Below, piece after piece: positions 49,958-57,997 of a stretch of 64,000 nucleotides of DNA. Within the stretch, counting starts at the first letter, position 1; each line of letters starts with the position of its first letter. The stretch comes from Spirosoma montaniterrae (lineage in GTDB: Bacteria > Bacteroidota > Bacteroidia > Cytophagales > Spirosomataceae). The notes beneath the pieces were generated by a model that saw nothing but the letters and a program-made list of their open reading frames with translations, ran no database searches and was not told the DNA's origin. The translations under genes and the position numbers were made by a program. Location of the stretch: positions 3,876,001 to 3,940,000 of the forward strand of contig NZ_CP014263.1 in NCBI RefSeq assembly GCF_001988955.1, given 5' to 3'.

Positions 49958-51348
49958 TTCACGTACCATTCCCGGAAACTTTCGCCCGGTGCTTCGGGCA
50001 TGTCGCGGTGCTGATACCAGGGGTTTAGGTTGTTTTCGGCCAGAACGGGCGCGAATCGCAACACGCCACGCCCCACTTTACCCGCCAGCCGATACAGCCG
50101 GGGCGACTCCAAAACGCCCGCCATCGCCCGCATCGACACGGTTTTGGCCGTGGGGCCGTAGCCTTCCTGCATCAGCACCTGCCGCCACTTATACAACTGC
50201 TCGTGAATGTCGATTTTGACCGGACATACGTTGCTGCACGAGCCGCAGAGTGTGCTGGCGAAGGGCAAATCGGCATTCTGTTTCATGTCGATGTTAGGAG
50301 CCAGAATGGAGCCAATCGGCCCGGCAATGGCCGAGTGGTAGCTATGGCCCCCGCTGCGCCGGTATACGGGGCAGGTGTTGAGGCAGGCCGCACACCGGAT
50401 GCACTTCAGCGAATTCCGAAATTCGGGCCGTCCCAATTGTCGGCTGCGCCCATTATCGACAATCACGATGTGCATTTGCTGACCGGGTCTTCCGTCTCCA
50501 CGGCGTCCGTCTCCACGGCGTCCGTATCCACGTCGGGGCTTATGAAAATGGCTTGAAAAGGTCGTGATGGGTTGTCCGGTGGCCGAACGGGCCAGCAACC
50601 GTAGAAAGACGCTGAGGTGTTCGGCGCGGGGTATAATTTTCTCGAAGCCCATGCAGGCAATGTGTACGTCGGCTAAATGTACGCCCATATCGGCGTTGCC
50701 CTCGTTAGTGCAGACCACAAACCCACCCGTTTCGGCAATGGCGAAGTTGACGCCCGTAAGGGCCACGCGCCGGGTCAGAAACGTATCGCGCAGGTGTTGA
50801 CGGGCGGCTTCGGTCAGGTATTGCGGGTCAGTGGCTCCGGCTTCGGTGCCGAGATGTTTGTGGAACGTATCGCCAACGTCGGCCCGTTTGAGGTGGATGG
50901 CAGGCATCACAATGTGGCTCGGTGGTTCGTTCCGCATCTGCACAATCCGCTCGCCCAGGTCGGAGTCGATTACCTCGATGCCGCGTTCGGTCAGGTAGGG
51001 GTTCAGATGGCACTCTTCCGTCAGCATCGACTTCGACTTTACCATCCGATTCACGCCGTTATCGACCAGAATTTTATGCACAATGGCGTTGTGTTCGGCG
51101 GCATCGGCGGCCCAATGCACCGTAATACCATTAGCAAGGGCATTCTGCTCGAACTGCGTCAGTAAATCGTGCATGTTCGACAGCACATGGTTTTTGATCT
51201 GCGACGCGGCCTCGCGCAGTTGTTCCCATTCGGGCAGGGTCTGCGCGGCCCGGTCGCGTTTGCTACGCACGAACCAGAGCGTTTCGTCGTGCCAGTCAAC
51301 GCGGTTTTCGTCGCGGTTAAACGCAACAGCGGCTTCAGCGTGGTTCAT
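49933..51348 (-). CDS. lutB: Iron-sulfur protein LutB
   Basis: 471 residues. N-terminal LUD domain (HNAIVHKILVDNGVNRMVKSKSMLTEECHLNPYLTERGIEVIDSDLGERIVQM, ALTGVNFAIAETGGFVVCTNEGN) and two Fe4S4 ferredoxin motifs: CIRCAACLNTCPVY and CGSCSNVCPVK. Together with LutA it oxidises L-lactate. Between them, around residues 268-286, a 15-bp tandem repeat adds R-G-D-G-R copies (KPRRGYGRRGDGRRGDGR), a low-complexity patch I do not expect in the family. Stop lies in an inverted repeat. Confidence 0.95.
   Translation of the reverse strand: MNHAEAAVAFNRDENRVDWHDETLWFVRSKRDRAAQTLPEWEQLREAASQIKNHVLSNMHDLLTQFEQNALANGITVHWAADAAEHNAIVHKILVDNGVNRMVKSKSMLTEECHLNPYLTERGIEVIDSDLGERIVQMRNEPPSHIVMPAIHLKRADVGDTFHKHLGTEAGATDPQYLTEAARQHLRDTFLTRRVALTGVNFAIAETGGFVVCTNEGNADMGVHLADVHIACMGFEKIIPRAEHLSVFLRLLARSATGQPITTFSSHFHKPRRGYGRRGDGRRGDGRPGQQMHIVIVDNGRSRQLGRPEFRNSLKCIRCAACLNTCPVYRRSGGHSYHSAIAGPIGSILAPNIDMKQNADLPFASTLCGSCSNVCPVKIDIHEQLYKWRQVLMQEGYGPTAKTVSMRAMAGVLESPRLYRLAGKVGRGVLRFAPVLAENNLNPWYQHRDMPEAPGESFREWYVKRVMSDER
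50491..50535. repeat. 15-bp tandem repeat inside lutB
   Basis: TCCGTCTCCACGGCG twice (50491-50505, 50506-50520) and once degenerate (50521-50535, TCCGTATCCACGTCG). Length is a multiple of three so the frame is kept; encodes R-G-D-G-R on the minus strand. Confidence 0.9.
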
Positions 51349-51353
51349 CTTTA

Positions 51354-51427
51354 TGAAGAGTGAAGAGTGAAAAATGAAAAGTTGTACTGCTTATTGGCAA
51401 TCACTTTTCATTTTTCACTTTTAACTA
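51354..51427. repeat. Inverted repeat GTGAAAAATGAAAAG family, lutA-lutB junction
   Basis: AAGAGTGAAAAATGAAAAGT (left) pairs with ACTTTTCATTTTTCACTTTT (right). The right arm encodes the end of LutA (VKSEK, stop). Same family as 60615-60694. Confidence 0.75.
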
Positions 51428-52163
51428 ATAATTCCGCGATATGCTTTACCTGAACGGAGCTTTTCTGCCTACGCAAAATACCCTGCAAGTGCATCAGGCA
51501 CGAGACGTCGACGCCCGTAATGACCTCAACGCCATGCCGTTGGTGGTCGGCAAGGCGGTCTTTTCCCATCTTTACCGAAATAGCTTCTTCTGTTACGCAG
51601 AACGTGCCGCCAAAGCCGCAGCATTCGTCGCGCCGGTCTAAATCAACCAATTCCAAACCTTCTACCAAACGCAGCAGATAAGCCGGTTTCGAGATGCCCT
51701 GTTCGCGCATCAGTTCCGACATGGGCGCGAGGTTCAGCCCGCGCTGCCCGTGGCAACTCTGGTGCAGTCCAACAACCGTTCGCTGCGGCAACCGCGTCGG
51801 TAACGATTCGACCCGCAACACGTCGGTCAGGAACTCGGTCAGTTCATAAATCCGGCTCTGAATCTGCTGGGCGGCCCGTTCGTCGGTGTCACCCTTGCCG
51901 TGCAGGTGGTGCTTGATGTGCAGCGTACAACTGCCCGACGGGGCCACGATGTAGTCGAAGCCCGAAAAGTTGCGAATGAAGTTCTGATTGCAGCCGTCGG
52001 TCAGGTGCGCGTAGCCAGCGTTTGCCATCGGTTGGCCGCAGCAGGTCTGATCGAGCGGATACGCGACGGTGCAGCCCAGCGACTCCAGCAGTTGCAGCGT
52101 TGCCCGCGCTACCTGCGGGTAGAACTGGTCGACGTAACAGGGTATGAATAAGCCTACGTTCAT
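51408..52163 (-). CDS. lutA: Lactate utilization iron-sulfur protein LutA
   Basis: 251 residues. It holds the two Cys-rich heterodisulfide-reductase-like modules: VGLFIPCYVDQFYPQVARATLQLLESLGCTVAYPLDQTCCGQPMANAGY and VGLHQSCHGQRGL with RRDECCGFGGTFCVTEEAISVKMGKDRL, the pattern of CCG domains. It acts with LutB and LutC on L-lactate. Its ATG is one base past the stop of the upstream SDR gene, so translation is coupled and a functional link to that enzyme is likely. Confidence 0.95.
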   Translation of the reverse strand: MNVGLFIPCYVDQFYPQVARATLQLLESLGCTVAYPLDQTCCGQPMANAGYAHLTDGCNQNFIRNFSGFDYIVAPSGSCTLHIKHHLHGKGDTDERAAQQIQSRIYELTEFLTDVLRVESLPTRLPQRTVVGLHQSCHGQRGLNLAPMSELMREQGISKPAYLLRLVEGLELVDLDRRDECCGFGGTFCVTEEAISVKMGKDRLADHQRHGVEVITGVDVSCLMHLQGILRRQKSSVQVKHIAELLVKSEK

Positions 52164-52164
52164 G

Positions 52165-52944
52165 TTAAATGGCCCGGTCTAAATGTACGTAGCCACCATC
52201 GACGTGGAGCAACTGCCCCGTGGTGTGGCTCGACCGTTCCGACAGCAGAAAGGCTACCATGCTGGCAATTTCGTCGGCGGTGGTCATGCGTTGCCCCAGC
52301 GGGATTTTGGCTGTGATGCTGGCTAATTTTTCGTCGGGGTTGTCGAACGTTTTAATCCAGTTTTCGTAGAGGGGTGTGTAACATTCGGCTACAATCACGG
52401 CGTTGACCCGGATGCCGTAGGGCAGCAGTTCAACGGCCCACTCGCGGGTGAGGGCGTTGCGTCCGCCATTGGCTGCGGCATAAGCCGAGGTGTTTCCCTG
52501 CCCCGTTTCAGCGGTTTTTGAGCCGATGTTCACGATGCTGCCCCGCGCTGTTTTCAGGTACGGCAGCGCGTGCTGCGCCATAAGGTAATAATGCACGAGG
52601 TTCTTGTGCAGCGACGCCATGAATGCTTCATACGAGCCGCTTTCCAGGCCAACGCCATCATTCACGCCCGCGTTGTTCACCAATCCGTCGATGCGCCCGA
52701 ACGCCGAAACGGTTTGCTCAACGGCCCGGCGGCAAGCTTCGGGGTCGGTCAGTTCGGCAGTGATGGCAAACGCCTGCCCCCCCGCTTCCTGAATGGTTGT
52801 CACGGCCCGGTCGTTATCGGTAGTTGAGCGGCCTACAATGACCGGAACGGCACCTTCGGCGGCAAGCGTTCGGCTAATGCCTTCGCCAATGCCCTTTGCC
52901 CCACCCGTGACGATAATGATTTTCTGGTCTAAGTTCAGGTTCAT
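52165..52944 (-). CDS. SDR-family oxidoreductase (L-fucose dehydrogenase-like) lacking the catalytic Lys
   Basis: About 259 residues from the ATG at 52944; an upstream extension into the repeat is rejected. NAD fold TGGAKGIGEGISRTLAAEG and NNAGV are normal. The active site has NIGSKTAETG and SAYAAANGG, that is Tyr-x3-Asn where almost all SDRs have Tyr-x3-Lys. The C-terminal part (ALTREWAVELLPYGIRVNAVIVAECYTPLYE, GQLLHVDGGYVHLDR) matches SDRs of Bacteroidetes annotated as L-fucose or related sugar dehydrogenases. The stop is one base from lutA, pointing to a pathway producing lactate. Confidence 0.87.
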   Translation of the reverse strand: MNLNLDQKIIIVTGGAKGIGEGISRTLAAEGAVPVIVGRSTTDNDRAVTTIQEAGGQAFAITAELTDPEACRRAVEQTVSAFGRIDGLVNNAGVNDGVGLESGSYEAFMASLHKNLVHYYLMAQHALPYLKTARGSIVNIGSKTAETGQGNTSAYAAANGGRNALTREWAVELLPYGIRVNAVIVAECYTPLYENWIKTFDNPDEKLASITAKIPLGQRMTTADEIASMVAFLLSERSSHTTGQLLHVDGGYVHLDRAI

Positions 52945-52960
52945 ATGGGTTTGTAGTTTT

Positions 52961-53057
52961 CCCTCACCCCCGGCCCCTCTCCCAGAACGGGAGAGGGGTG
53001 AGCCATCCGGGAGCAGTGCTCCCCTCTCCCGCATTGGAAGTGGGGCCGGGGTGAGGG
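52961..53057. repeat. Long inverted repeat CCCTCACCCCCGGCCCC between the two SDR genes
   Basis: CCCTCACCCCCGGCCCCTCT at 52961 pairs with GGGGCCGGGGTGAGGG ending at 53057, with inner CTCCCAGAACGGGAGAGGGG and CTCCCCTCTCCCG hairpins. Confidence 0.8.
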
Positions 53058-53059
53058 CA

Positions 53060-53824
53060 TTAATTATTCAACCGCACAAATCCGCCGTCAATCGGGTAGT
53101 CGCAGCCGGTGATGAAACCAGCCTCGTCGGAGCAGAGATACAGTGCCAGCGCGGCAATTTCGTCGGGCTTACCCATGCGGCCAATCGGCTGGCTCTTCGA
53201 GAGTTTCTCAAAAATGGCATCTTCCTGACCGGGGTAATTTTTGGCAATAAACCCATCGACAAAGGGCGTATGCACCCGTGCGGGCGAAATGCAGTTGCAG
53301 CGAATGTTCTGCGCCAGATAATCGCGGGCAACCGACAGTGTCATGGCCTGAACGGCCCCTTTACTGGCCGTATAAGCAAACCGGTCGGGAATACCCACCA
53401 TAGCCGCAATAGACGACATGTTCAGCACCACGCCCCCGCCCTGTGCCTGCAACACCGGAACGCCCGCATACAGGCAATTATATACGCCCTTCACGTTCAC
53501 GCGCAGAATGCGGTCGAAGTCGTCTTCGGTGGTTTGGTCGAGCCGCCCTACGTGGGCAATACCGGCGTTATTGACCAGAATCTGAAACGGGCCAATCGCG
53601 TCGAACGTCTGTAAAACGGCCTGTTGGTCCGAGACGTCGCAGGCATGGCTGTGGGCTGTTATTCCTTCGTCGGCGAGTTGGTCGATTACTTCCTGAGCGG
53701 CCTCGGCGTTGCGTTCGAGAATATGCACCGTAGCACCCTGCCGGGCAAAAAGTGTGGAGATGGCCCGACCAATGCCGCTGCCCCCGCCCGTAACGATAGC
53801 TGTTTTCTGTTGGAGTGAGAACAT
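53060..53824 (-). CDS. SDR-family oxidoreductase (2-keto-3-deoxy-L-fuconate dehydrogenase-like)
   Basis: About 254 residues from the ATG at 53824. TGGGSGIGRAISTLFARQGATVHI (NAD fold), NNAGIAHVG, NMSSIAAMVG, catalytic YTASK, PARVHTPFVDGFIAKNYPGQED. The His/Tyr-containing C-terminus and GCDYPIDGG ending are like keto-deoxy-fuconate dehydrogenases. First gene of the run toward lutABC and divergent from the AraC gene. In the non-phosphorylated fucose/rhamnose route this step leads to a product that is cleaved to pyruvate and L-lactate, which the Lut proteins then oxidise. Assignment to this substrate is inferred from context. Confidence 0.82.
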   Translation of the reverse strand: MFSLQQKTAIVTGGGSGIGRAISTLFARQGATVHILERNAEAAQEVIDQLADEGITAHSHACDVSDQQAVLQTFDAIGPFQILVNNAGIAHVGRLDQTTEDDFDRILRVNVKGVYNCLYAGVPVLQAQGGGVVLNMSSIAAMVGIPDRFAYTASKGAVQAMTLSVARDYLAQNIRCNCISPARVHTPFVDGFIAKNYPGQEDAIFEKLSKSQPIGRMGKPDEIAALALYLCSDEAGFITGCDYPIDGGFVRLNN

Positions 53825-53945
53825 AGTTTTTATACAGCAAACTACTTGATTTATTCCATGAAGTAATTTCACTGCATTAACTACTTTTACCATTATATTA
53901 GCTCAGAATTCTTATATTGAGTAAATAGTACGCCAATAAACTGGT

Positions 53946-54818
53946 ATGAAACCACAACTGCTGCGCGTTCCATCGTCGTCTGATTACTCGTTTTACGTCC
54001 GGCGCGACGTGGTGCTGTATTTTTACGACCGCTGGCATTACCATCCCGAACTCGAACTGCTGCACATCGAGCAGGGGAGCGGCACACAGTTCATTGGCGA
54101 TAGCATCGCGCATTTTCAGGCGGGCGACGTGCTGCTGATTGGCGCGAATCTGCCGCATTACTGGCGATGCGATAAAGAATATTTTGAGAACCGGGCGGGC
54201 TTGCTGGCCCAGGCTACGGTCGTGCATTTTCGCGACGATTTCTGGGGCGAAACGTTTCTGAAACTACCCGAAAATCGACCCATCGCGGCCCTGTTCGCGA
54301 GGGCAAAACAAGGCATTCGACTACATGGCCCCGTTAGCGAACAGATTAAGCCGTTGATGCAAAGTCTGCTGACACTGCAAGGCCCGCAGCGACTGGCAAC
54401 GTTTCTGCAAATTCTGGCGATTCTGGCCGAATCCAACGAACTGGAAACGCTCTCGACTGCCGACTATCCCAGCCAATTCGACGAATCCGATACCGAACGC
54501 ATCAACCGGATTTACGCGTATTCGCTGGCGAATTTTCAGCGCAAAATCAGCTTAGACGAAATTGCGGTCGTGGCAAACCTGAGTCCGCATTCATTTTGCC
54601 GGTATTTCAAGTCGCGCAGCCGCAAAACTTACGCGCAGTTTCTGCTCGAACTGCGGGTGCATCACGCCTGCAAGCTGCTGATGGAAGACAGACTGCCCAT
54701 CTCACAGATTTGCTACGACAGCGGTTTCAACCAGTTTTCGGGCTTCAACAAGTATTTCAAGAGTATCACCGGCAAAAGCCCGAAAGAGTACCGGGCCGTG
54801 TTTAAGAACAAGGTTTAA
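53946..54818 (+). CDS. AraC-family transcriptional regulator
   Basis: 290 residues. The N-terminal cupin part has YDRWHYHPELELLHIEQGSGTQFIGDSIAHFQAGDVLLIGANLPHYW, a ligand-binding pattern for sugars. The C-terminal double HTH: FQRKISLDEIAVVANLSPHSFCRYFKSRSRKTYAQFLLELRVHHACKLL and ISQICYDSGFNQFSGFNKYFKSITGKSPKEYR. It is divergent from the first SDR gene with 121 bp between, so it is the natural regulator of the SDR-lut operon. ATG at 53946. Confidence 0.95.
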   Translation: MKPQLLRVPSSSDYSFYVRRDVVLYFYDRWHYHPELELLHIEQGSGTQFIGDSIAHFQAGDVLLIGANLPHYWRCDKEYFENRAGLLAQATVVHFRDDFWGETFLKLPENRPIAALFARAKQGIRLHGPVSEQIKPLMQSLLTLQGPQRLATFLQILAILAESNELETLSTADYPSQFDESDTERINRIYAYSLANFQRKISLDEIAVVANLSPHSFCRYFKSRSRKTYAQFLLELRVHHACKLLMEDRLPISQICYDSGFNQFSGFNKYFKSITGKSPKEYRAVFKNKV

Positions 54819-54893
54819 ACACGGAGGAACGGAAGTTGCACGGTATGCACAGAGTGGGGCTATTCGTTATGCAATTTGCCCTAACCTTGCGCT

Positions 54894-55475
54894 TTATAAT
54901 TGCCCAAGTAATGAAACCTGTGTATCTCGATACACAAGGAAATTATGCGTCATAGGTGAAAGATTCGGGTCTGTTTTTACCAGTTCACTTTTCAGCTCAA
55001 TCTCAACGTTACCGCGAATCCATAAATATGATCCGCTACGAAGTGAGTAAAATGATGGTCCGTATTTTCGGTCAAAATATCTACGAAGCATAATTTTCTC
55101 CATAATTTGATCTTGACCCCACATAAGCAGCTTTAACTCTGTAAGCTTTCCACCAGCAAAGATTGGAATCGGTTGAACATCAAGGAGTGCATCTTTCTTG
55201 TCTAATTCTATCCAGAAAGCATATTCTGTTGGGCTGAATTGACGCAGTAATTTATGTTTAATCAAATGTTTAGTCCTTGCTTCGTACTGAAAAACAGTCA
55301 TGTTCAAGCGATAACCGCCATACAAGGAGTAGGATGTATCTCTCTTTGCAACGTTGGCTCGGCGAATGCTGTCAACTTGATTTCCATCAAAATTTAGTTC
55401 AGACACCAAATCCTTTTTTTTGGAAGAACAACCTGACAACAAGGTAAAGCAGAGAATATATACTATTTGACGCAT
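54894..55475 (-). CDS. Orphan lipoprotein in AT-rich DNA
   Basis: About 193 residues from the ATG at 55475, signal MRQIVYILCFTLLSGC with lipobox Cys at 16. Mature part is mixed and hydrophilic (NFDGNQVDSIRRANVAKRDTSYSLYGGYRLNM, ELKLLMWGQDQIMEKIMLRRYFDRKYGPSF, VEIELKSELVKTDPNLSP). I recognise no family. Base composition is visibly lower in GC than the neighbours, which hints at recent gain. It is flanked by the AraC gene and a promoter-like hairpin for the Gfo/Idh/MocA gene, with no operon partner. Confidence 0.7.
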   Translation of the reverse strand: MRQIVYILCFTLLSGCSSKKKDLVSELNFDGNQVDSIRRANVAKRDTSYSLYGGYRLNMTVFQYEARTKHLIKHKLLRQFSPTEYAFWIELDKKDALLDVQPIPIFAGGKLTELKLLMWGQDQIMEKIMLRRYFDRKYGPSFYSLRSGSYLWIRGNVEIELKSELVKTDPNLSPMTHNFLVYRDTQVSLLGQL

Positions 55476-55627
55476 AGCTTCTTTTTGTTGCCCATAAAAG
55501 TAATCAATTATCAAATTATACTTGAATTTATGTTTTTTACGCTAATTCGGCAACTTAAGTTTATTTTCTGACCGGATTTAACACACATTTCTTACGTCTA
55601 TAAGGAATAGGATAACACCTACAGTAA

Positions 55628-55680
55628 TGCGCCGGGTTACTCGCCCGTACTTATCAAATTAACAAGTAACTCCCCGGCGA
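55628..55680. repeat. Hairpin upstream of the Gfo/Idh/MocA gene
   Basis: GCGCCGGGTTACT pairs loosely with AGTAACTCCCCGGCG about 30 bp later, 40 bp before the start codon; a near -7 match AACCTTTG follows at 55684-55691. Leader structure or operator. Confidence 0.45.
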
Positions 55681-55719
55681 AATAACCTTTGCTCAACAGC
55701 ATACAAATCCTACATCCCA

Positions 55720-57093
55720 ATGACTTCTTTTGCCTTCAACCGCCGTCAGTTTATGCAGGGAACGGCGGCTTCGCTGGCCCTGTCGGCCCTTCCTTCGTTT
55801 GGCATGTCGAACCCGCTGGCCGATACGCCCCGGCGCGTGGCCCTGATTGGCACGGGCTGGTACGGCAAAAGTGATTTGTTCCGACTCATTCAGGTAGCCC
55901 CCGTCGAAGTAGTCGCGCTGTGCGACGTCGATCAGAACCTGCTAAACGGCGCGGCCAAGTTGGTCAGTCAGCGGCAGAAATCGGGCAAAACGCCCAAACT
56001 CTACGGCGACTACCGCAAGATGCTGGCCGAGAATCAGTTAGACATCGTTATCATTGGCAGCCCCGACCACTGGCACGCGCTTCAGTGCATCGACGCGCTC
56101 AAAGCCGGGGCGCATGTATATGTGCAGAAACCCATCAGTGTCGACGTACTGGAGGGCGAAGCGATGGTGGCAGCCGCCCGCAAATACGGTAAGGTAGTGC
56201 AGGTGGGTACGCAGCGTAAAAGCACACCACACCTCATCGACGCGAAGAAAAACATTGTCGATGCCGGGCTGCTGGGCAACATTCACCACGTTGAGATGTG
56301 CTGCTATTTTCACATGCGGGCCAACGGCAATCCGCCCGTTGAGCCAGTGCCGTCGTTTCTCGATTACGAGATGTGGACCGGTCCGGCTCCGCTGCGGCCT
56401 TACGACGGCCTGCCGCACATTCGGTGGTGGCGCACGTTCAAGGAATACGGTAACGGCATTACGGGCGACATGTGCGTACATATGTTCGATACGGTGCGGT
56501 GGCTGCTCAAACTCGGCTGGCCCAAACGCATCAGTTCAACGGGCGGCATTTACGTACAGAAAGACGGCAAATCGAACATTTCCGATACGCAGCACGCCAC
56601 CTTTGAGTACGACGGTCTGAACTGCGTGTGGCAGCACCGGACGTGGGGTACGCCCAACAACCCCGACTACCCGTGGTCGTTTACGCTATATGGCGATAAG
56701 GGCACGCTCTGGGGCAGCACGATGGCCTATGATTTCATTCCGCAGGGCAAAGACGGGCAGAAAATTCACAAAGATGTGGTGTATGAAAAAGAGAAGTACC
56801 CCGAAGACCTGACCGAAGAACGCATTGAGCTGAACGCGGCCCCGGCCACGCGGCTGCACATGCTCGATTTTCTGAAAGCCATCGATGCCAACAGCCGTCC
56901 CGTAGCCGACATTGAAGAAGGCCACATCTCGACCGCGAGCTGCATTCTGGCAAATATTTCGATGCAGTTAGGTGGCCGCCCGCTTGTTTACGACCCCAAA
57001 ACCCGCACCGTTGTTGGCGACCGCGAAGCCACCGCCCTGCTCGAACGACCCTATCGCAAAGGCTGGGTACACCCCGACCCGAAGCGGGTGTGA
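55720..57093 (+). CDS. Tat-exported Gfo/Idh/MocA-family oxidoreductase
   Basis: 457 residues. A Tat leader (FNRRQFMQGTAASLALSALPSFGM) precedes the NAD(P) fold RRVALIGTGWYGKSDLFRL and VALCDVD, then IIGSPDHWHALQCIDALKAGAHVYVQKPISVDVLEGEAM (the conserved Lys-Pro), VQVGTQRKSTPHL and a C-terminal alpha/beta domain with GNGITGDMCVHMFDTVRWLLKLGWPKRI. Family members oxidise sugars or their derivatives. Export by Tat fits a folded protein with bound cofactor. It may supply keto-glycosides to DUF1080-type enzymes. Followed by a set of CTAAC repeats. Confidence 0.93.
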   Translation: MTSFAFNRRQFMQGTAASLALSALPSFGMSNPLADTPRRVALIGTGWYGKSDLFRLIQVAPVEVVALCDVDQNLLNGAAKLVSQRQKSGKTPKLYGDYRKMLAENQLDIVIIGSPDHWHALQCIDALKAGAHVYVQKPISVDVLEGEAMVAAARKYGKVVQVGTQRKSTPHLIDAKKNIVDAGLLGNIHHVEMCCYFHMRANGNPPVEPVPSFLDYEMWTGPAPLRPYDGLPHIRWWRTFKEYGNGITGDMCVHMFDTVRWLLKLGWPKRISSTGGIYVQKDGKSNISDTQHATFEYDGLNCVWQHRTWGTPNNPDYPWSFTLYGDKGTLWGSTMAYDFIPQGKDGQKIHKDVVYEKEKYPEDLTEERIELNAAPATRLHMLDFLKAIDANSRPVADIEEGHISTASCILANISMQLGGRPLVYDPKTRTVVGDREATALLERPYRKGWVHPDPKRV

Positions 57094-57107
57094 GGGAAAG
57101 CAGTATT

Positions 57108-57134
57108 CTAACCACATTCTAACCTCACATTAAT
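57108..57134 (+). promoter_or_regulatory. Three phased CTAAC/T boxes before the OmpR-type regulator gene
   Basis: CTAAC at 57108 and 57119 and TTAAT at 57130, exactly 11 bp apart. CACCTTTG (one mismatch to TAnnTTTG) starts at 57156, 26 bp after the last box, i.e. 15 plus one further 11-bp step. Same arrangement in front of two other genes in the block. Confidence 0.75.
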
Positions 57135-57242
57135 TTCGCCTTTAACTGGTGCAATCACCTTTGGGGCATAAGTTGGCTCATAGTGAGCCGGCTGTCTGTT
57201 TGTATGAAACCATCGGTGAAAACTGATGTTGGGGTGAAATCG

Positions 57243-57277
57243 AAAACAGTCAGGCTGATAGTCTGACTGTTTTTTCG
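57243..57277 (+). terminator. Rho-independent terminator or attenuator before the OmpR-type gene
   Basis: AAACAGTCAG-gctgatagt-CTGACTGTTTTTT, ending 28 bp before the regulator ATG. It can end the Gfo/Idh/MocA transcript, but it also lies between the CTAAC boxes and the regulator start, so it could attenuate expression. Confidence 0.8.
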
Positions 57278-57304
57278 ATATTCGCCCACATATTCCAACG
57301 CGCC

Positions 57305-57997
57305 ATGACAACCCAAATGCCCCGCCTGTTAGTGGTGGAAGACGAAGCCAAAGTAGCTTCTTTCATCAAAAAAGGACTCGAAACCCAGCGATACACCGTT
57401 GAAACCGCGCCCGATGGCCGGGAAGGCAAACGCCTGATTGCCGACCGGCAATATGACCTTATCATTCTCGACATTAATCTGCCATTCGTTAGCGGGCTGG
57501 AACTCTGCGCCTTTGTGCGCATCAAACAACCCAACGTACCTGTGCTGATGCTGACGGCCCTCGGCACCATTGCCGATAAACTGGCCGGGTTCGACGTAGG
57601 AGCCGACGATTATTTGGTAAAACCGTTCGATTTTCTCGAACTGATGGCCCGCGTAAAAGCACTGCTTAAACGCAACGCCGATGCCAGCAATGGACCGGCT
57701 GCGCTCCAAATAGCCGATCTGGAACTGGACCTCAACGAGAAAATAGCCCGACGCAATGGTAACACCATTGACCTCACAGCCCGCGAGTTTTCGCTGCTCG
57801 AATACCTCATGCGTAACGCCGGACGGGTAGTATCGCGAACCGACATTGCCGAGAATGTGTGGGATATTAACTTCGATACTGGTACGAATGTGATAGACGT
57901 GTATATCAGCTATTTACGAAATAAAATTGATAAAGATTCGCCCGCAAAACTTATCCATACCGTAGTGGGCATGGGCTATATGCTGAAACAAAAATGA
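57305..57997 (+). CDS. OmpR-family response regulator
   Basis: 230 residues. Receiver: PRLLVVEDEAKVASFIKKGLE, phospho-acceptor Asp56 in LIILDINLPFVSGL, VLMLTALGTIADKLAGFDVGADDYLVKPFDFLELMAR. The winged helix is LDLNEKIARRNGNTIDLTAREFSLLEYLMRNAGRVVSRTDIAENVWDINFDTGTNVIDVYISYLRNKIDK. Regulators of this family bind direct repeats of about 11 bp as head-to-tail dimers, the spacing of the CTAAC/T boxes at three sites nearby. Stop overlaps the kinase ATG (ATGA). Confidence 0.96.
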   Translation: MTTQMPRLLVVEDEAKVASFIKKGLETQRYTVETAPDGREGKRLIADRQYDLIILDINLPFVSGLELCAFVRIKQPNVPVLMLTALGTIADKLAGFDVGADDYLVKPFDFLELMARVKALLKRNADASNGPAALQIADLELDLNEKIARRNGNTIDLTAREFSLLEYLMRNAGRVVSRTDIAENVWDINFDTGTNVIDVYISYLRNKIDKDSPAKLIHTVVGMGYMLKQK

